NCBI GenBank assembly: GCA_030278955.1
Contig: JAOANR010000009.1
Coordinates: 41,378,945 to 41,442,944 of the forward strand
Direction: 5' to 3'
Length of the DNA: 64,000 nt
From: Hygrophila difformis
Taxonomy: Eukaryota; Streptophyta; Magnoliopsida; Lamiales; Acanthaceae
Shown here: positions 44,371 through 55,161 of the stretch, piece after piece
Numbering within the stretch: position 1 is the stretch's first letter
How the letters are laid out: each line of letters starts with the position of its first letter
Translations under genes and position numbers: made by a program
Notes under the pieces: model-generated
Told to the model about the DNA's origin: nothing
What the model saw: the letters and a program-made list of their open reading frames with translations, nothing else
The model's database searches: none

Positions 44371-46054
44371 GTTGACGACAGAAATTAAATAAAACATGCA
44401 AACACACAAGTATAAGCATTTATTCACATTCACATGAAAGCATAATAACATGAAAAACCTCAAAACCATTGAAATTATGCATTCCTCGACAGCTCAATTA
44501 ATGAATATGCAAGCCATGTTAGGATGGACGTTTACACATGCATTTATCAAACAGGCACCCAGCCTCTAATTTCATTATCTCATCAACTTATCCTTATGAC
44601 GAATGAAATTAATTGTCGATCTTTTAAAACTGGCCATGTAAATAAAAACAGGGACCCCGTTGGGGGGTTATGTGAAAATTCACATCTAAGTCTTGACCAC
44701 AATTTAACCTTAAGGATAATTATGCACAATTAATACGCGACCGATGGGGCAGTCATATCGCATGTGAATAATCTCCTCTAGTTATCTTGAAATAATTTTT
44801 CTAGTAAACTTATGTATGGCACATCCGTTAGGGAGGAGACCCCATGGGTCACGCGTATGCCACACACTTCACTTAAAATTAAATCATTAAATTAGAAATC
44901 TCATCTAGTAAGCTTGTGAAAGTCAACATCCGTTAGGAAGGAGACCCCATGGGCCACGCGTATGACAATCACTTTACATAGAGATCAATTGTGGAGGCCC
45001 ATGAATTAATTAAAATTCAATAATTTGGACTTAGTCATTTAACTTGTAGGTTTTTCCATAGCATGCATCAAGAAATAATTAAATTCTTAACATGCTCCTA
45101 ACATGCAAATCACATAAGCCCTAGCATGCCACTAGAATTAAAACAACATAATTCAATGCTACTTAAAACGTGATTTCTAGCATGTTTAAATTTAAATTTA
45201 AATTTATAAATAAATTTAAATTTAAATTTAATATCACATCAATAAAGCAAATAAAGAAAGCAATAAAATAAAGCAATCCCGTGCAGTCCCAAGAACCTAT
45301 CTAATAGCCTAAAATAACTATTACAAAATTCAAATGGGTGCCGAACGATGCCTGGATCTGCCTCTCATGCAATGTGATGAAACTTCACCGGACGTCCAAC
45401 TTTAAAGAATGGCGAAAAAGGTCTGCCAAACGTCCGAATTTGGCGCTGCAATTTTTGGTCATGGTTTCACCATGACGCCTGTAGATCTCGCCGCGACGTT
45501 TCCGAAAAGGTTTCATGGGCCCCAAACGGACATCCGAGGCAAAAGTTACGGCCCAAAAAGTTTCTGCCGACGGAAACCCTAGTATTTCAGCCCATTGGGC
45601 TAAAACCCTAGTTTTTCCATCAACCCTGCAGCCGCCACCACCAGCCGCGCTGTCTGCCCAGCCGCCAATTCTGCCGCCGCCGCCGCCACCGGTTCGCCGC
45701 CGGTCCGCCGCCGCCGCCGCCTTTCATGTGAAATCGCCTCCGTTTGCTCTTTTTCATGCCCATCTCCATCACTACATTACATAATATGAAAATTACATGA
45801 AATTCTATATACATTTGATCTATGAAAAACGCCTAATCTACCCACGCTTATTATCTGGTGGGAAAAACGTTTACAACAAAACAATAGGGCTTCAACGGGA
45901 AACATACAACACATGAAAACAATAAAATAAATATAAATATAAATTAAATTTATATTTATGTTTATATTTATTTTTCATCCAAAACATGCTAGAAAATACA
46001 TAATCTAAATACCAACTATGTGTTTTCCAGCAGAGCCAATAATCACGAATCCAT
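44371..46054 (-). other. Copia 5' leader
   Basis: About 1.7 kb between the primer site and gag with no credible gene. It contains a pair of about 45-bp repeats 106 bp apart (near 44823 and 44929; shared GGAGACCCCATGGG, CACGCGTATG), an AAATTT palindromic stretch (45187-45230), a CCG/GCC-rich patch (45655-45722), and an AT-rich inverted repeat (about 45925-45975). The Pro/Ala-rich plus-strand frame at 45515-45784 is a by-product of the GCC run. Confidence 0.6.
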
Positions 46055-46067
46055 GGCTCTGATACCA
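46055..46067 (-). other. Primer binding site of the Copia element
   Basis: Minus strand TGGTATCAGAGCC, complementary to initiator-Met tRNA, two bases from the 5' LTR end at 46070. It confirms the minus orientation. Confidence 0.9.
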
Positions 46068-46069
46068 AT

Positions 46070-47316
46070 TGCTGGAACACAACTATGAGGGTGGTCCGTG
46101 CCCATGGACCGTTATTGGATGCCAACACATACATACATGGTATTATAATATATCTACTAGGATGTTTACGAAAATTACCTTTCCAAAGCAGATCTGCAAC
46201 AACGTCTGATTGGAAACTTGGTTCTTTTCGTCTATGTCCGTAGATCTGCAATATGCAACCACGAACAATCTTCCAAACACACGAACGGGCAAACGAAAAG
46301 ATCTACGCCTTGCACACGCACGGAGTCAACCCTAGAAATCTTCCAGACTGTTCCCGACCCCGTACGAACTCCGGATGGACAGAGATCTATCGAACGGATG
46401 GAGAGAAAATTGGATCTCCAAAAATTCCCTCTTGGCCGCCCCTCTCTCTCTCTTGGGAAGAGAATTGTGATTGCGTTATTATGGTGGCTAGGGTTTCTGG
46501 AGACTTATTTGTAGACTCTCCTAGTTGGTCATTGGGCCAGACTGGGGATCCTCTAGAAGGTATCAGGCTCAGGCTCCTTTACAGACTCAAATTCTTATGC
46601 TCAGCCCAGAACATAATTTGGCCTATAAAACATTAATTAATTCCACTAAATAATTAATGTTGCACTCCCGGCCTAATCCAGATTGAATCTGGGCTTCTAT
46701 TAGACTCAATTTATTCCCTATGTTTGAGACATCGCACGTCCATTAATTAAATAAAACTTCTGACAATTTAATTAATTAATCTCTTTTAATCCTTAAGTAG
46801 TACCACTCAAACTTCATCATTGTACGGAATAAATCCACCTGCAGGGTTCATACAATGATCCTTATTGAGCTCCTTAAGGGGACGTCATCAACCCGGATAA
46901 CCAGGACACAGTGCCCTAGTGAGAATAAATAGACACCATGCAAATAATATTGGCGCCCAAAATACGAAGCATATTGAATCACTAGGATTCTCACTCATGG
47001 TAAATCAAAGCGACCAACAAATATTCCATGTGTCAGATTTATCTCTACTAGGGTTAAGAATTAATCAGAGTCGCCGAGATCTTGATTCTTCTTATGTCAG
47101 AATAGAAGAATGCATCTCAACTGTGATCCTTTCAATGCGACGCAGCGCACTACTGCAAACTAATAGTCAAGATAAACTAATTATAAGTTTCCAGTACAAC
47201 ATAAACCAATAGTTATGTCCAAACTATCTTAGTTGTGAATACTGTTTATATCTTATAAGGAACCGACAACATGATCTTCTGTGTGACTCCTAACATACCA
47301 TGTTGTCTACAATATT
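46070..47316 (-). repeat. 5' LTR of the Copia element, outer part continues at 54794-54940
   Basis: Starts TGCTGGAACACA like the 3' LTR. It is cut at 47316 by the gag-only Gypsy element and resumes at 54794 after the duplicated ATATT. The two parts total about 1394 bp against 1398 bp for the other LTR. Confidence 0.93.
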
Positions 47317-49992
47317 TGTAATACCCGAGAATTTTCCAACATAAAATAAATACAATAAATAAAATAAATACAATAAATAAAGAAATAAATATAGAGGAAA
47401 TGAGAAATGGAATCAAAGTTCCGAGAACCCGGGAATCCGAAGGCAATTTAATTGAATAAATGGTTACACGGGGACCCGACACCGATAGACTCAATAACTC
47501 GAGTCCAAATATAAATTTAGGTCCGAATAAAATTAAGATAGGAAATCGGAGCCCGAAGATACCCCCGAAATCCGAATCCGGGAACATAGAGGGATAGAAG
47601 TCCGAAACAGATGAGAAAATGCCCGACGGATCGCACGACCCGGCCCAGACCGAAGTCCAGGCCAGGATGGCGCGGTGGCCGCGCGCCCAATGGGAGAAAA
47701 CCGCGCCAAGGGCGCGCCACATGACAGAATCGGCCGTTCCACGATTCTCTCGCCCGAACGCGGATTTTTCGACTTTCGGTTGAACATCTTTTGACTCCAG
47801 ACTCTTAGAGTCAGATCTTGGATGCCCTAGGTCTTAGTTATCTATAAATAAACCCCCTTGGAAGCCCCGAACACTTTTACAAAACCTACAAATCTCTCTA
47901 CACGTCGAAACCCTAATCCCGGAGTCGTCGGAAGCACGAAGGCAAGAGAGGAGACTGAGTTGGACGAAAATCCAAAGACTCCCGTCATCGTGGTAAGATC
48001 TGATCCCTTCCTTACCATTTGTGATTCGAAAATGAATCCTAATTAAACCTCTTTTCTATTCTAAACCCCGATCCGGACGCGTTGAGGAAATACGAAGGAT
48101 CTCGGAGGGAGAACGAAGAACGTGAAAGCCACGCCTCCGAATCATCGAGCCGAGACATCCATAGATCTGTAAGTTAACTCTTACATGGTTTTGGGCGAAA
48201 TTAAAATACGTTAGATTTAAAGATTCGAATCAAGGACATGAAATCTGCCAACGTAAATCTTTTAACGGCGCAACAGTTTTGTCTAATTTTTCCGAACCTA
48301 AAACGACTTCAAACGGAAAAACTTAAAACACAAAAAACGTTCATAAGAAATAGATCTATCTACTGTAAAATTTTCATAATTTTTCATCGTGTTTTGATAT
48401 CCGAAAACGACCACGAACAGACCTGCCTTGGGTTTAGATCTTGAAACGGTGGTAGATTCTTAGTCCGAACTTGAGGTTGATTTTTGACTTAGATCTAGAC
48501 CGATTCAGGATTGGTGCTAAACATAAGAGTTGTAGATCTATACGTTAAGAACACCTCCGTAAATTTTCAGAATTTTTCGTGATGATTTGATATATGAAAA
48601 CCAACCGAAACCGAACTGCATGAAACTAGATCTTGAAATTCTTGACAGAACTTAGGTCCGATCTTGATCACATTTTTGACATAGGTTCCAGACCGATTTA
48701 GATCTTTGGCCGAACATGAAAGTTGTAGATAAACATCTTTTAATGGTCTCTGTAAAATTTCATTAAATTTGGAGTTGATTTGCTATGGTAGAATTTGAAA
48801 TCTTTAAACTGTGACATATAAAATTTCGGACAGATTTGTGTTTCTGCGAAAATTGACGTTTTTGACATGTTTGGGTATCTCGGATTGGAAAAGTTAAAGC
48901 ACGAAAACTGTTCATCTCGACGTTTCTGAGTCAGTGATGAAATGTCGGAATTTTTGGAATTAAATCTGAATTCAGACGAATTTTAGAGTAAACAGTGGTT
49001 TACCGGAAGTCAAATCTTGAAATCTTGTCGAAACATGAAATTAGCCTTTAAGGTTTAAATGATTGGGAATTCCTTGAAATAAAATACACAAGAAATATAC
49101 TGCTTGCCGAAAGGCAATTGAAATATACTGCTTGCCGAAAGGCAATTGAAATATAATTCTTGCCGAAAGGCAATTGAAATATCCTGCTTGCCGAAAGGCA
49201 ATTGAAATATCCTGTTTGCCGAAAGGCAATTGAAATATAGTGCTTGCCGAAAGGCAATTGAAATATAATGCTTGCCGAAAGGCAATTGAGATATAACGCT
49301 TGCCGGAAGGTAATTGATAAATAAAGCTTGCCGAATGGCAATTGAAATATAAACTTGAAGCATGAGACATGAGATATGAAACTAGAAGACTCGAAAAATT
49401 GTTTCTTTTAGATTATGTCTTAAAGTATGTCTTGCAATTGTTTTACTTTGCGAATTATATTTATGATCTTATGAAGTCTCTGTCGTTTGAATTATTGTTA
49501 GCAAAATAAACTAAATTATGTGGTGTTGTGCACATATTTTCTTTTAAATTTAATTAAAGACTTTGAAACCCCTTAATCATATTTGTGTTAACTTACTCAG
49601 CACGTAGTGCTGACCAAACCATTTTTATTTCTTTTTCTTTCAGAGTTGAGAGTTATGCATCGTCATATGCATACACGGGAAGTTTGGGATGATATATTTC
49701 TTTGAACTTTTGTATTATACTAGATCTTGCATGAACGGGCCTGTTTAACCCGTGATTAGGCCATGTTGGCCCTATATTTAATTTCCGCTGCGATACATAT
49801 ATGTAAATATTATTTTCCGCTGCAACTTCGAAGTATTATTTTCACATTATATATGAATGGGCTGTTTGAATATTTTAAATTCTGAAAAACCATAGCCTTG
49901 CATCTCTTTAGTAAGCTCGGAGAAACCGTGTCTTGCTAGGGAGGTGTGGCGGTGACATCCCGACCTGGGTGACCAAAAACCGGGGTGTTACA
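47317..49992 (+). repeat. 5' LTR C of the gag-only element (2676 bp)
   Basis: TGTAATACCCGAG to GGGGTGTTACA. TATA box at 47843-47850, GTAAG-type donors at about 47993 and 48169, branch hairpin at 49597-49613, acceptor AG at 49642-49643, and the hairpin array at 49104-49345. It is longer than its partner LTR (2638 bp) through one extra 28-bp unit and a longer AAATA-type run near its start. Confidence 0.95.
49104..49345 (+). repeat. 28-bp hairpin repeat array in LTR C
   Basis: Nine units at an exact 28-bp period (49107 to 49331). Seven keep the TTGCC-GAAA-GGCAA hairpin unchanged, with minor variation outside it. One unit reads TTGCCGGAAGGTAA, which still pairs through a G-U wobble and keeps a GNRA loop (GGAA). 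The last has loop GAAT. Confidence 0.95.
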
Positions 49993-49995
49993 GAG

Positions 49996-50008
49996 TGGTA
50001 TCAGAGCC
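49996..50008 (+). other. Primer binding site of the gag-only element
   Basis: TGGTATCAGAGCC, three bases after LTR C, identical to the site in element A. Confidence 0.92.
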
Positions 50009-50205
50009 CGGCTATTTTTAAACTATTATTTTTAAACTATTATTTTTAAACTACTATTAATATTTTAAATATTACTTTAAATTTTTAAAGCATTATTTCC
50101 ATGGAGAAATTTCATTTTAAAACCCATGGGAAAAATATATATATAGTGCATGAATTATTTTTGGGGGGAAATCATCATTTTCATTTGCATATTGCATCTC
50201 TTCTA

Positions 50206-50325
50206 TGAACCTAGAATCTTGGCGAATTTGAACTTAGAATCTTGGCGAATTGAACTTAGAATCTTGGCGAAGTTAACCTAGAATCTTGACGAATATTAAC
50301 TTAGATCTTTTGCTTGCACTGGATA
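50206..50325 (+). repeat. Leader tandem repeats of the gag-only element
   Basis: About five units of 21-24 bp (GAACTTAGAATCTTGGCGAA type), matching those at 5812-5965. The leader from 50009 to 50714 has no coiled-coil ORF like the one in element A; two A-rich runs lie at about 50482-50502 and 50600-50645. Confidence 0.8.
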
Positions 50326-50714
50326 ACTTAGAAGCTTGACATCAAATTAAGGAAGCTAACTAAGGACTGATCTTGCCTTAGCTCTAGATCACGTTCATCT
50401 AAGCGCGCGCCTAAGCATAACAAATCCCGGCCTTAGCCATTCCTAGCCTTGTACGAATTAGGAAAATTCCTTATGTGGAAACAAAAAAAAATAAAAAAAA
50501 AAATCAAGTTTTTATTAAAACACTATTTATTTCAAAAATCTTGTTTGGTTTCCCAAACAACAAATCCGAAAATTCGAAATTAGAAATTCACGATTCTATA
50601 AAAAAAAAATCTGGACAGCCCCTGTCCGAACCAAATAAAAAAAAAATCACGATTCCCTGTCTAAACAATCCAGCAAAATCCTTGGAAACTAATCTATATA
50701 CGTTATAACAGAAA

Positions 50715-51863
50715 ATGGCACCTAGGAAGAAACCAAGGAAGGTTAGTCCAAATGGCACTGATGCTAACCTCCCCAACACGTCCAACAACAGTGGAAGTCC
50801 TCAGAACCTAGAAGAACAAGTGCCTCCTACACCCAACAACATGGAAGAACGTCTAAGGACTATGGAGGAAGTCCTTGCAGCATTAGGAAATGCCGAGGTG
50901 CATAGGACACGAACAGTACCTCCATCCGTAGCTCAACACAATTATCTAGCGTTGGTGAATCCCTATCAACCACCACGTTACGATGGGCAGGAGGATCCCG
51001 CCAAACTAGAGGGGAGGATCCGTACATTTGATAAGCTCTTGGATGCTATCAAATGTCCTGATGAGGCAAGGATACGAGTAGCAACCTACTACTTAGGAGG
51101 TGAAGCCGATGAGTGGTGGCGAACCTTTCGAGCGAATTCAGTGGAAGACGAAGAAGCCTACACCTGGGAAGAACTTAAGTAAGCCTTGAGGGAAAGGTTC
51201 TACCCACTAAGCACGAAGACGGCAAAATACGAGGAGTTCATCAACCTCAGACAAGGTGCGCAAACAGTGTAAGAGTACTATACCAAATTCAAGGAGCTAG
51301 TACGATTTGCTACGAGGCTAGTGCCAACCGACACTGACAAGGCTCAGAAATTCGAGATGGGGCTGAACCTTAGTATCCGGGAGATACTTGCAGTAGGACA
51401 ATTCACGAACCTGCAAACGGTTTATGATCGTGCGGTAGCGGTTGCACGAGTCCAAGGACTGAAACGGAAACCGGTAGATGAGGCTAACCAAGGACCACAA
51501 GGAGAATACAAGGTGGATAAGGACCATTTCGATGGAAACTCAAAAGGACAACATCAAAATGACAATGGGGAGAAAAAGGGGATAGTCTTCAACCATGGGG
51601 ACTATGCGTCACCATGTCCAAAGTGTGGTAAACCGCATTATGCGAGAGGATGCCCTCAGCCTGGAGCATGCCTTCGATGTGGTCGACATGGTCATCAGCT
51701 GCGTGATTGCCGGACACGGAAAGAGAACATCGACAAGAGAGAGGATGTGACTACTCGATCTAAGCAACCACGAAACCCAGACGGCCAAGGTGGCAACAAC
51801 CAAGGGCACCAATACCCTCAGAATAAAGACCAGAACCCGAAACCTTTTGAGAGTACTGAATAG
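50715..51863 (+). pseudogene. gag: Gag of the gag-only element, two nonsense codons
   Basis: One frame from MAPRKKPRK to TAG at 51861, interrupted by TAA at 51180 and 51270; both would be Gln codons changed by a single C to T. Capsid domain about residues 70-230 (YQPPRYDGQEDPAKLEG, IRTFDKLLDAIKCPDEARIRVATYYLGG, RERFYPLSTKTAKYEEF, EYYTKFKELVRFAT). Then the double knuckle CPKCGKPHYARGC / CLRCGRHGHQLRDC and an Asn/Gln-rich tail. It ends before any protease. Without the stops it would be a complete Gag of about 382 residues. The two stops mean this copy can no longer make full-length Gag. Confidence 0.92.
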
Positions 51864-51864
51864 G

Positions 51865-51884
51865 CAGTTATGGGGACATAACTG
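51865..51884 (+). other. 3' UTR hairpin just after the gag stop
   Basis: CAGTTATGGGGACATAACTG, 8-bp perfect stem with GGGA loop, one base after the stop codon. It has a covarying partner in chromovirus G (35465-35484, minus). A purine-rich GGGGGAGAGGATGTGATA-like tract follows. Confidence 0.7.
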
Positions 51885-52111
51885 GAGTCCTAAGGGGGAG
51901 AGGATGTGATACCCCGTAATAAAGTAGTTGCATTATTTTTTAGTTTGGCTTGGCAATATGTATCCCAAATAAATTTTTGAACTACGTTATGGCTTGATCC
52001 CTTAACAGGGTACGTAGGCAGCTTAGAAGTTTTAATTCTAAGTTCAGTCACGAAATAATAGAACAAACAAAAGAACAAACAAAAGACCTTAGCCCGAGAA
52101 AAGCCAAAACA

Positions 52112-52150
52112 CAACTTCGAGGACGAAGTTGATTCTTAAGGAGGGTAGAC
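52112..52150 (+). other. CTTCGAGGACGAAG palindrome and polypurine tract
   Basis: CAACTTCGAGGACGAAGTTG (52112-52131), an 8-bp stem with AGGA loop, then TTCTTAAGGAGGGTAGAC up to the 3' LTR. The purine tract AAGGAGGG primes plus-strand synthesis. Element G has the same pair of motifs. The region 51885-52111 holds no ORF. Confidence 0.75.
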
Positions 52151-54788
52151 TGTAATACCCGAGAATTTTCCAACATAAAATAAATACAATAAATAAAATA
52201 AATAAAGAAATAAATGTAGAGGAAATGAGAAATGGAATCAAAGTTCCGAGAACCCGGGAATCCGAAGGCAATTTAATTGAATAAATGGTTACACGGGGAC
52301 CCGACACCGATAGACTCAATAACTCGAGTCCAAATATAAATTTAGGTCCGAATAAAATTAAGATAGGAAATCGGAGCCCGAAGATACCCCGGAAATCCGA
52401 ATCCGGGAACATAGAGGGATAGAAGTCCGAAAGAAAGGAGGAAATGCCCGACGGATCGCACGACCCTGCCCAGACCGAAGTCCAGGCCAGGATGGCGCGG
52501 TGGCCGCGCGCCCAATGGGAGAAAACCGCGCCAAGGGCGCGCCACATGACAGAATCGGCTGTTCCGCGATTCTCTCGCCCGAACGCGGATTTTTTGACTT
52601 TCGGTTGAACATCTTTCGACTCCAGACTCTTAGAGTCAGATCTTGGACGCCCTAGGTCTTAGTTATCTATAAATAAACCCCCTAGGAAGCCCCGAACACT
52701 TTTACAAAACCTACAAATCTCTCTACACGTCGAAACCCTAATCCCGGAGTCGTCGGAAGCACGAAGGCAAGAGAGGAGACTGAGTTGGACGAAAATCCAA
52801 AGACTCCTGTCATCGTGGTAAGATCTGATCCCTTCCTTACCATTTGTGATTCGAAAACGAATCCTAATTAAACCTCTTTTCTATTCTAAACCCCGATCCG
52901 GACGCGTTGAGGAAAAACGAAGGAACTCGGAGGGAGAACGAAGAACGTGGAAGCCACGCCTCCGAATCATCGAGCCAAGACATACATAGATCTGTAAGTT
53001 AACTCTTATATGGTTTTGGGCGAAATTAAAATACGTTAGATTTAAAGATTCGAATCAAGGACATGAAATCTGCCAACGTAAATCTTTTAACGGCGCAACA
53101 GTTTTGTCTAATTTTTCCGAATCTTAAAACGACTTCAAACGGAAAAACTTAAAACACGAAAAACGTTTATAAAAAATAGATATATCTACTGTAAAATTTT
53201 CATAATTTTTCATCGTGTTTTGATATCTAAAAACGACCACGAACAGACCTGCCTTGGGTTTAGATCTTGAAACGGTGGTAGATTCTTAGTCCGAACTTGA
53301 GGTTGATTTTTGACTTAGATCTAGACCGATTCAGGATTGGTGCTAAACATAAGAGTTTTAGATCTATACGTTAAGAACACCTCCGTAATTTTCAGAAATT
53401 TTCGTGATGATTTGATATATGAAAACCAACCGAAACCGAACTGCTTGAAACTAGATCTTGAAATTCTTGACAGAACTTAGGTCCGATCTTGATCACTTTT
53501 TTGACATAGGTTCCAGACCGATTTAGATCTTTGGCCGAACATGAAAGTTGTAGATAAACATCTTATGATGGTCTCTGTAAAATTTCATTAAATTTGGAGT
53601 TGATTTGCTATGGTAGAATTTGAAATCTTTAAACTGTGACATATAAAATTCGGTCAGATTTGTGTTTCTGCGAAAATTGACGTTTTTGACATGTTTGGGT
53701 ATCTCGGATTGAAAAAGTTAAAACACGAAAGTTGTTCATCTCGACGTTTCTGAGTCAGTGGTGAAATTTCAGAATTTTTGGAATTAAATCTGAATTCAGA
53801 CGAATTTTAGAGTAAACAGTGGTTTACCGGAAGTCAAATCTTGAAATCTTGTCGAAACATGAAATTAGCCTTTAAGGTTTAAATGATTGGGAATTCCTTG
53901 AAATAAAATACACATGAAATATACTGCTTGCCGAAAGGCAATTGAAATATAATGCTTGCCGAAAGGCAATTGAAATATCCTGCTTGCCGAAAGGCAATTG
54001 AAATATCCTGCTTGCCGAAAGGCAATTGAAATATAGTGCTTGCCGAAAGGCAATTGAAATATAATGCTTGTTGAAAGGCAATTGAGATATAACGCTTGCC
54101 GGAAGGCAATTGATAAATAAAGCTTGCCGAATGGCAATTGAAATATAAACTTGAAGCATGAGACATGAGATATGAAACTAGAAGACTCAAAAAATTGTTC
54201 CTTTTAGATTATGCCTTAAAGTCTGTCTTGCAATTGTTTTACTTTGCGAATTATATTTATGATCTTATGAAGTCTCTGTCATTTGAATTATTGTTAGCAA
54301 AATAAACTAAATTATGTGGTGTTGTGCACATATTTTCTTTTAAATTTAATTAAAGACTTTGAAACCCCTTAATCATGTTTGTGTTAACTTACTCAGCACG
54401 TAGTGCTGACCAAACCAGTTTTATTTCTTTTTCTTTCAGAGTTGAGAGTTATGCATCGTCATATGCATACACGGGAAGTTTGGGATGATATATTTCTTTG
54501 AACTTTTGTATTAGACTAGATCTTGCATGAACGGGCCTGTTTAACCCGTGATTAGGCCATGTTGGCCCTATATTTAATTTCCGCTGCGATACATATATGT
54601 AAATATTATTTTCCGCTGCAACTTCGAAGTATTATTTTCAAATTATATATGAATGGGCTGTTTGAATATTTTAAATTCTGAAAAACCATAGCCTTGCATC
54701 TCTTTAGTAAGCTCGGAGAAACCGTGTCTTGCTAGGGAGGTGTGCCGGTGACATCCCGACCTGGGTGACCAAAAACCGGGGTGTTACA
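52151..54788 (+). repeat. 3' LTR D of the gag-only element (2638 bp)
   Basis: Same ends as LTR C and nearly the same sequence. TATA box 52668-52675, donor 52994, branch hairpin 54393-54409, acceptor AG 54438-54439. The array at 53928-54140 has eight units (53931 to 54127), one fewer than LTR C. Confidence 0.95.
53928..54140 (+). repeat. 28-bp hairpin repeat array in LTR D
   Basis: Eight units at an exact 28-bp period. Five are unchanged at the TTGCC-GAAA-GGCAA core. One has TTGTTGAAAGGCAA, which pairs only partly; one has loop GGAA; one has loop GAAT. Confidence 0.95.
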
Positions 54789-54793
54789 ATATT

Positions 54794-54940
54794 AGATAAT
54801 TGGACATACTTGCAATTATATAGAAAACATACAAGCATCCATACAAAAGCAACAATGTGAATAACATTTATTTCAGTCAATCTAGAAATCGAATAAATAC
54901 AAAAGCGCACTAAAAGTTTGCTTTACTGTATACTCTATCA
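54794..54940 (-). repeat. Outer end of the Copia 5' LTR
   Basis: Continues the LTR interrupted at 47316 and ends CTCTATCA, followed by the target duplication ATTCC. Confidence 0.92.
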
Positions 54941-55112
54941 ATTCCATGCCTTCAGACCACATTCTCAATGTAAGTTCTTGCCAACTGATCCATACTCCAT
55001 GTCTCTTTCATCGGTATGGATATGGCTTCTTTATTTAATCGATCAACGATTACCCAGATCTTATTATTGCCTTTTGGTGTTTTTGGCAATCCCAACACAA
55101 AGTCCATTATGC
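54941..55112 (-). pseudogene. pol: Integrase core fragment of chromovirus G, inverted
   Basis: Minus strand: MDFVLGLPKTPKGNNKIWVIVDRLNKEAISIPMKETW (first catalytic Asp), YIENVV, a TGA, then RHGI, where the Copia element inserted. It continues exactly at 36358 on the same strand. At its other end it begins at GCATAATGG (55112), the residue where the plus-strand copy of G stopped (34258). Confidence 0.85.
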
Positions 55113-55161
55113 AGAGAATATTTTGCTAAACACGCATGCAGAGATTATTGAATCAAATAAC

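Larger units (their letters stand above)
47317..54788 (+). mobile_element. Gag-only non-autonomous Gypsy element (TR-GAG type)
   Basis: Two LTRs (47317-49992 and 52151-54788), a perfect target duplication ATATT (47312-47316 and 54789-54793), an iMet primer site, gag, a 3' hairpin and a purine tract, but only about 2.16 kb of internal DNA. Protease, RT, RNase H and integrase are wholly absent. Intact ends with gag alone match the TR-GAG class, mobilised by enzymes of a related autonomous element. Chromovirus G has the same 3' hairpin and purine tract, and element A has the closest gag and leader, so a relative of these is the likely helper. Confidence 0.9.
36364..54940 (-). mobile_element. Complete Ty1/Copia element with two nested insertions
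   Basis: LTR ends TGCTGG (36364) and CTATCA (54940) are flanked by a perfect 5-bp target duplication ATTCC (36359-36363 and 54941-54945) inside chromovirus G's integrase. The order on the minus strand is 5' LTR, iMet primer site, leader, gag, protease, integrase, RT, RNase H, purine tract AAGTGGGAGAT, 3' LTR. Gag-protease-integrase-RT order defines Copia. Two younger insertions (38478-41073 and 47317-54788) interrupt it. Without them it is about 8.5 kb. Coding parts carry several stops and frameshifts. I cannot assign the lineage firmly. Confidence 0.92.

Noticed and set aside
45515..45784. Pro/Ala-rich ORF in the Copia leader
   Set aside because: It is produced by the CCG/GCC simple repeat, lies antisense to the element, and has no recognisable domain.
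49104..49345. CRISPR-like array of 28-bp repeats
   Set aside because: The units are directly abutting tandem repeats without unique spacers, there are no cas genes, and the host is a plant.
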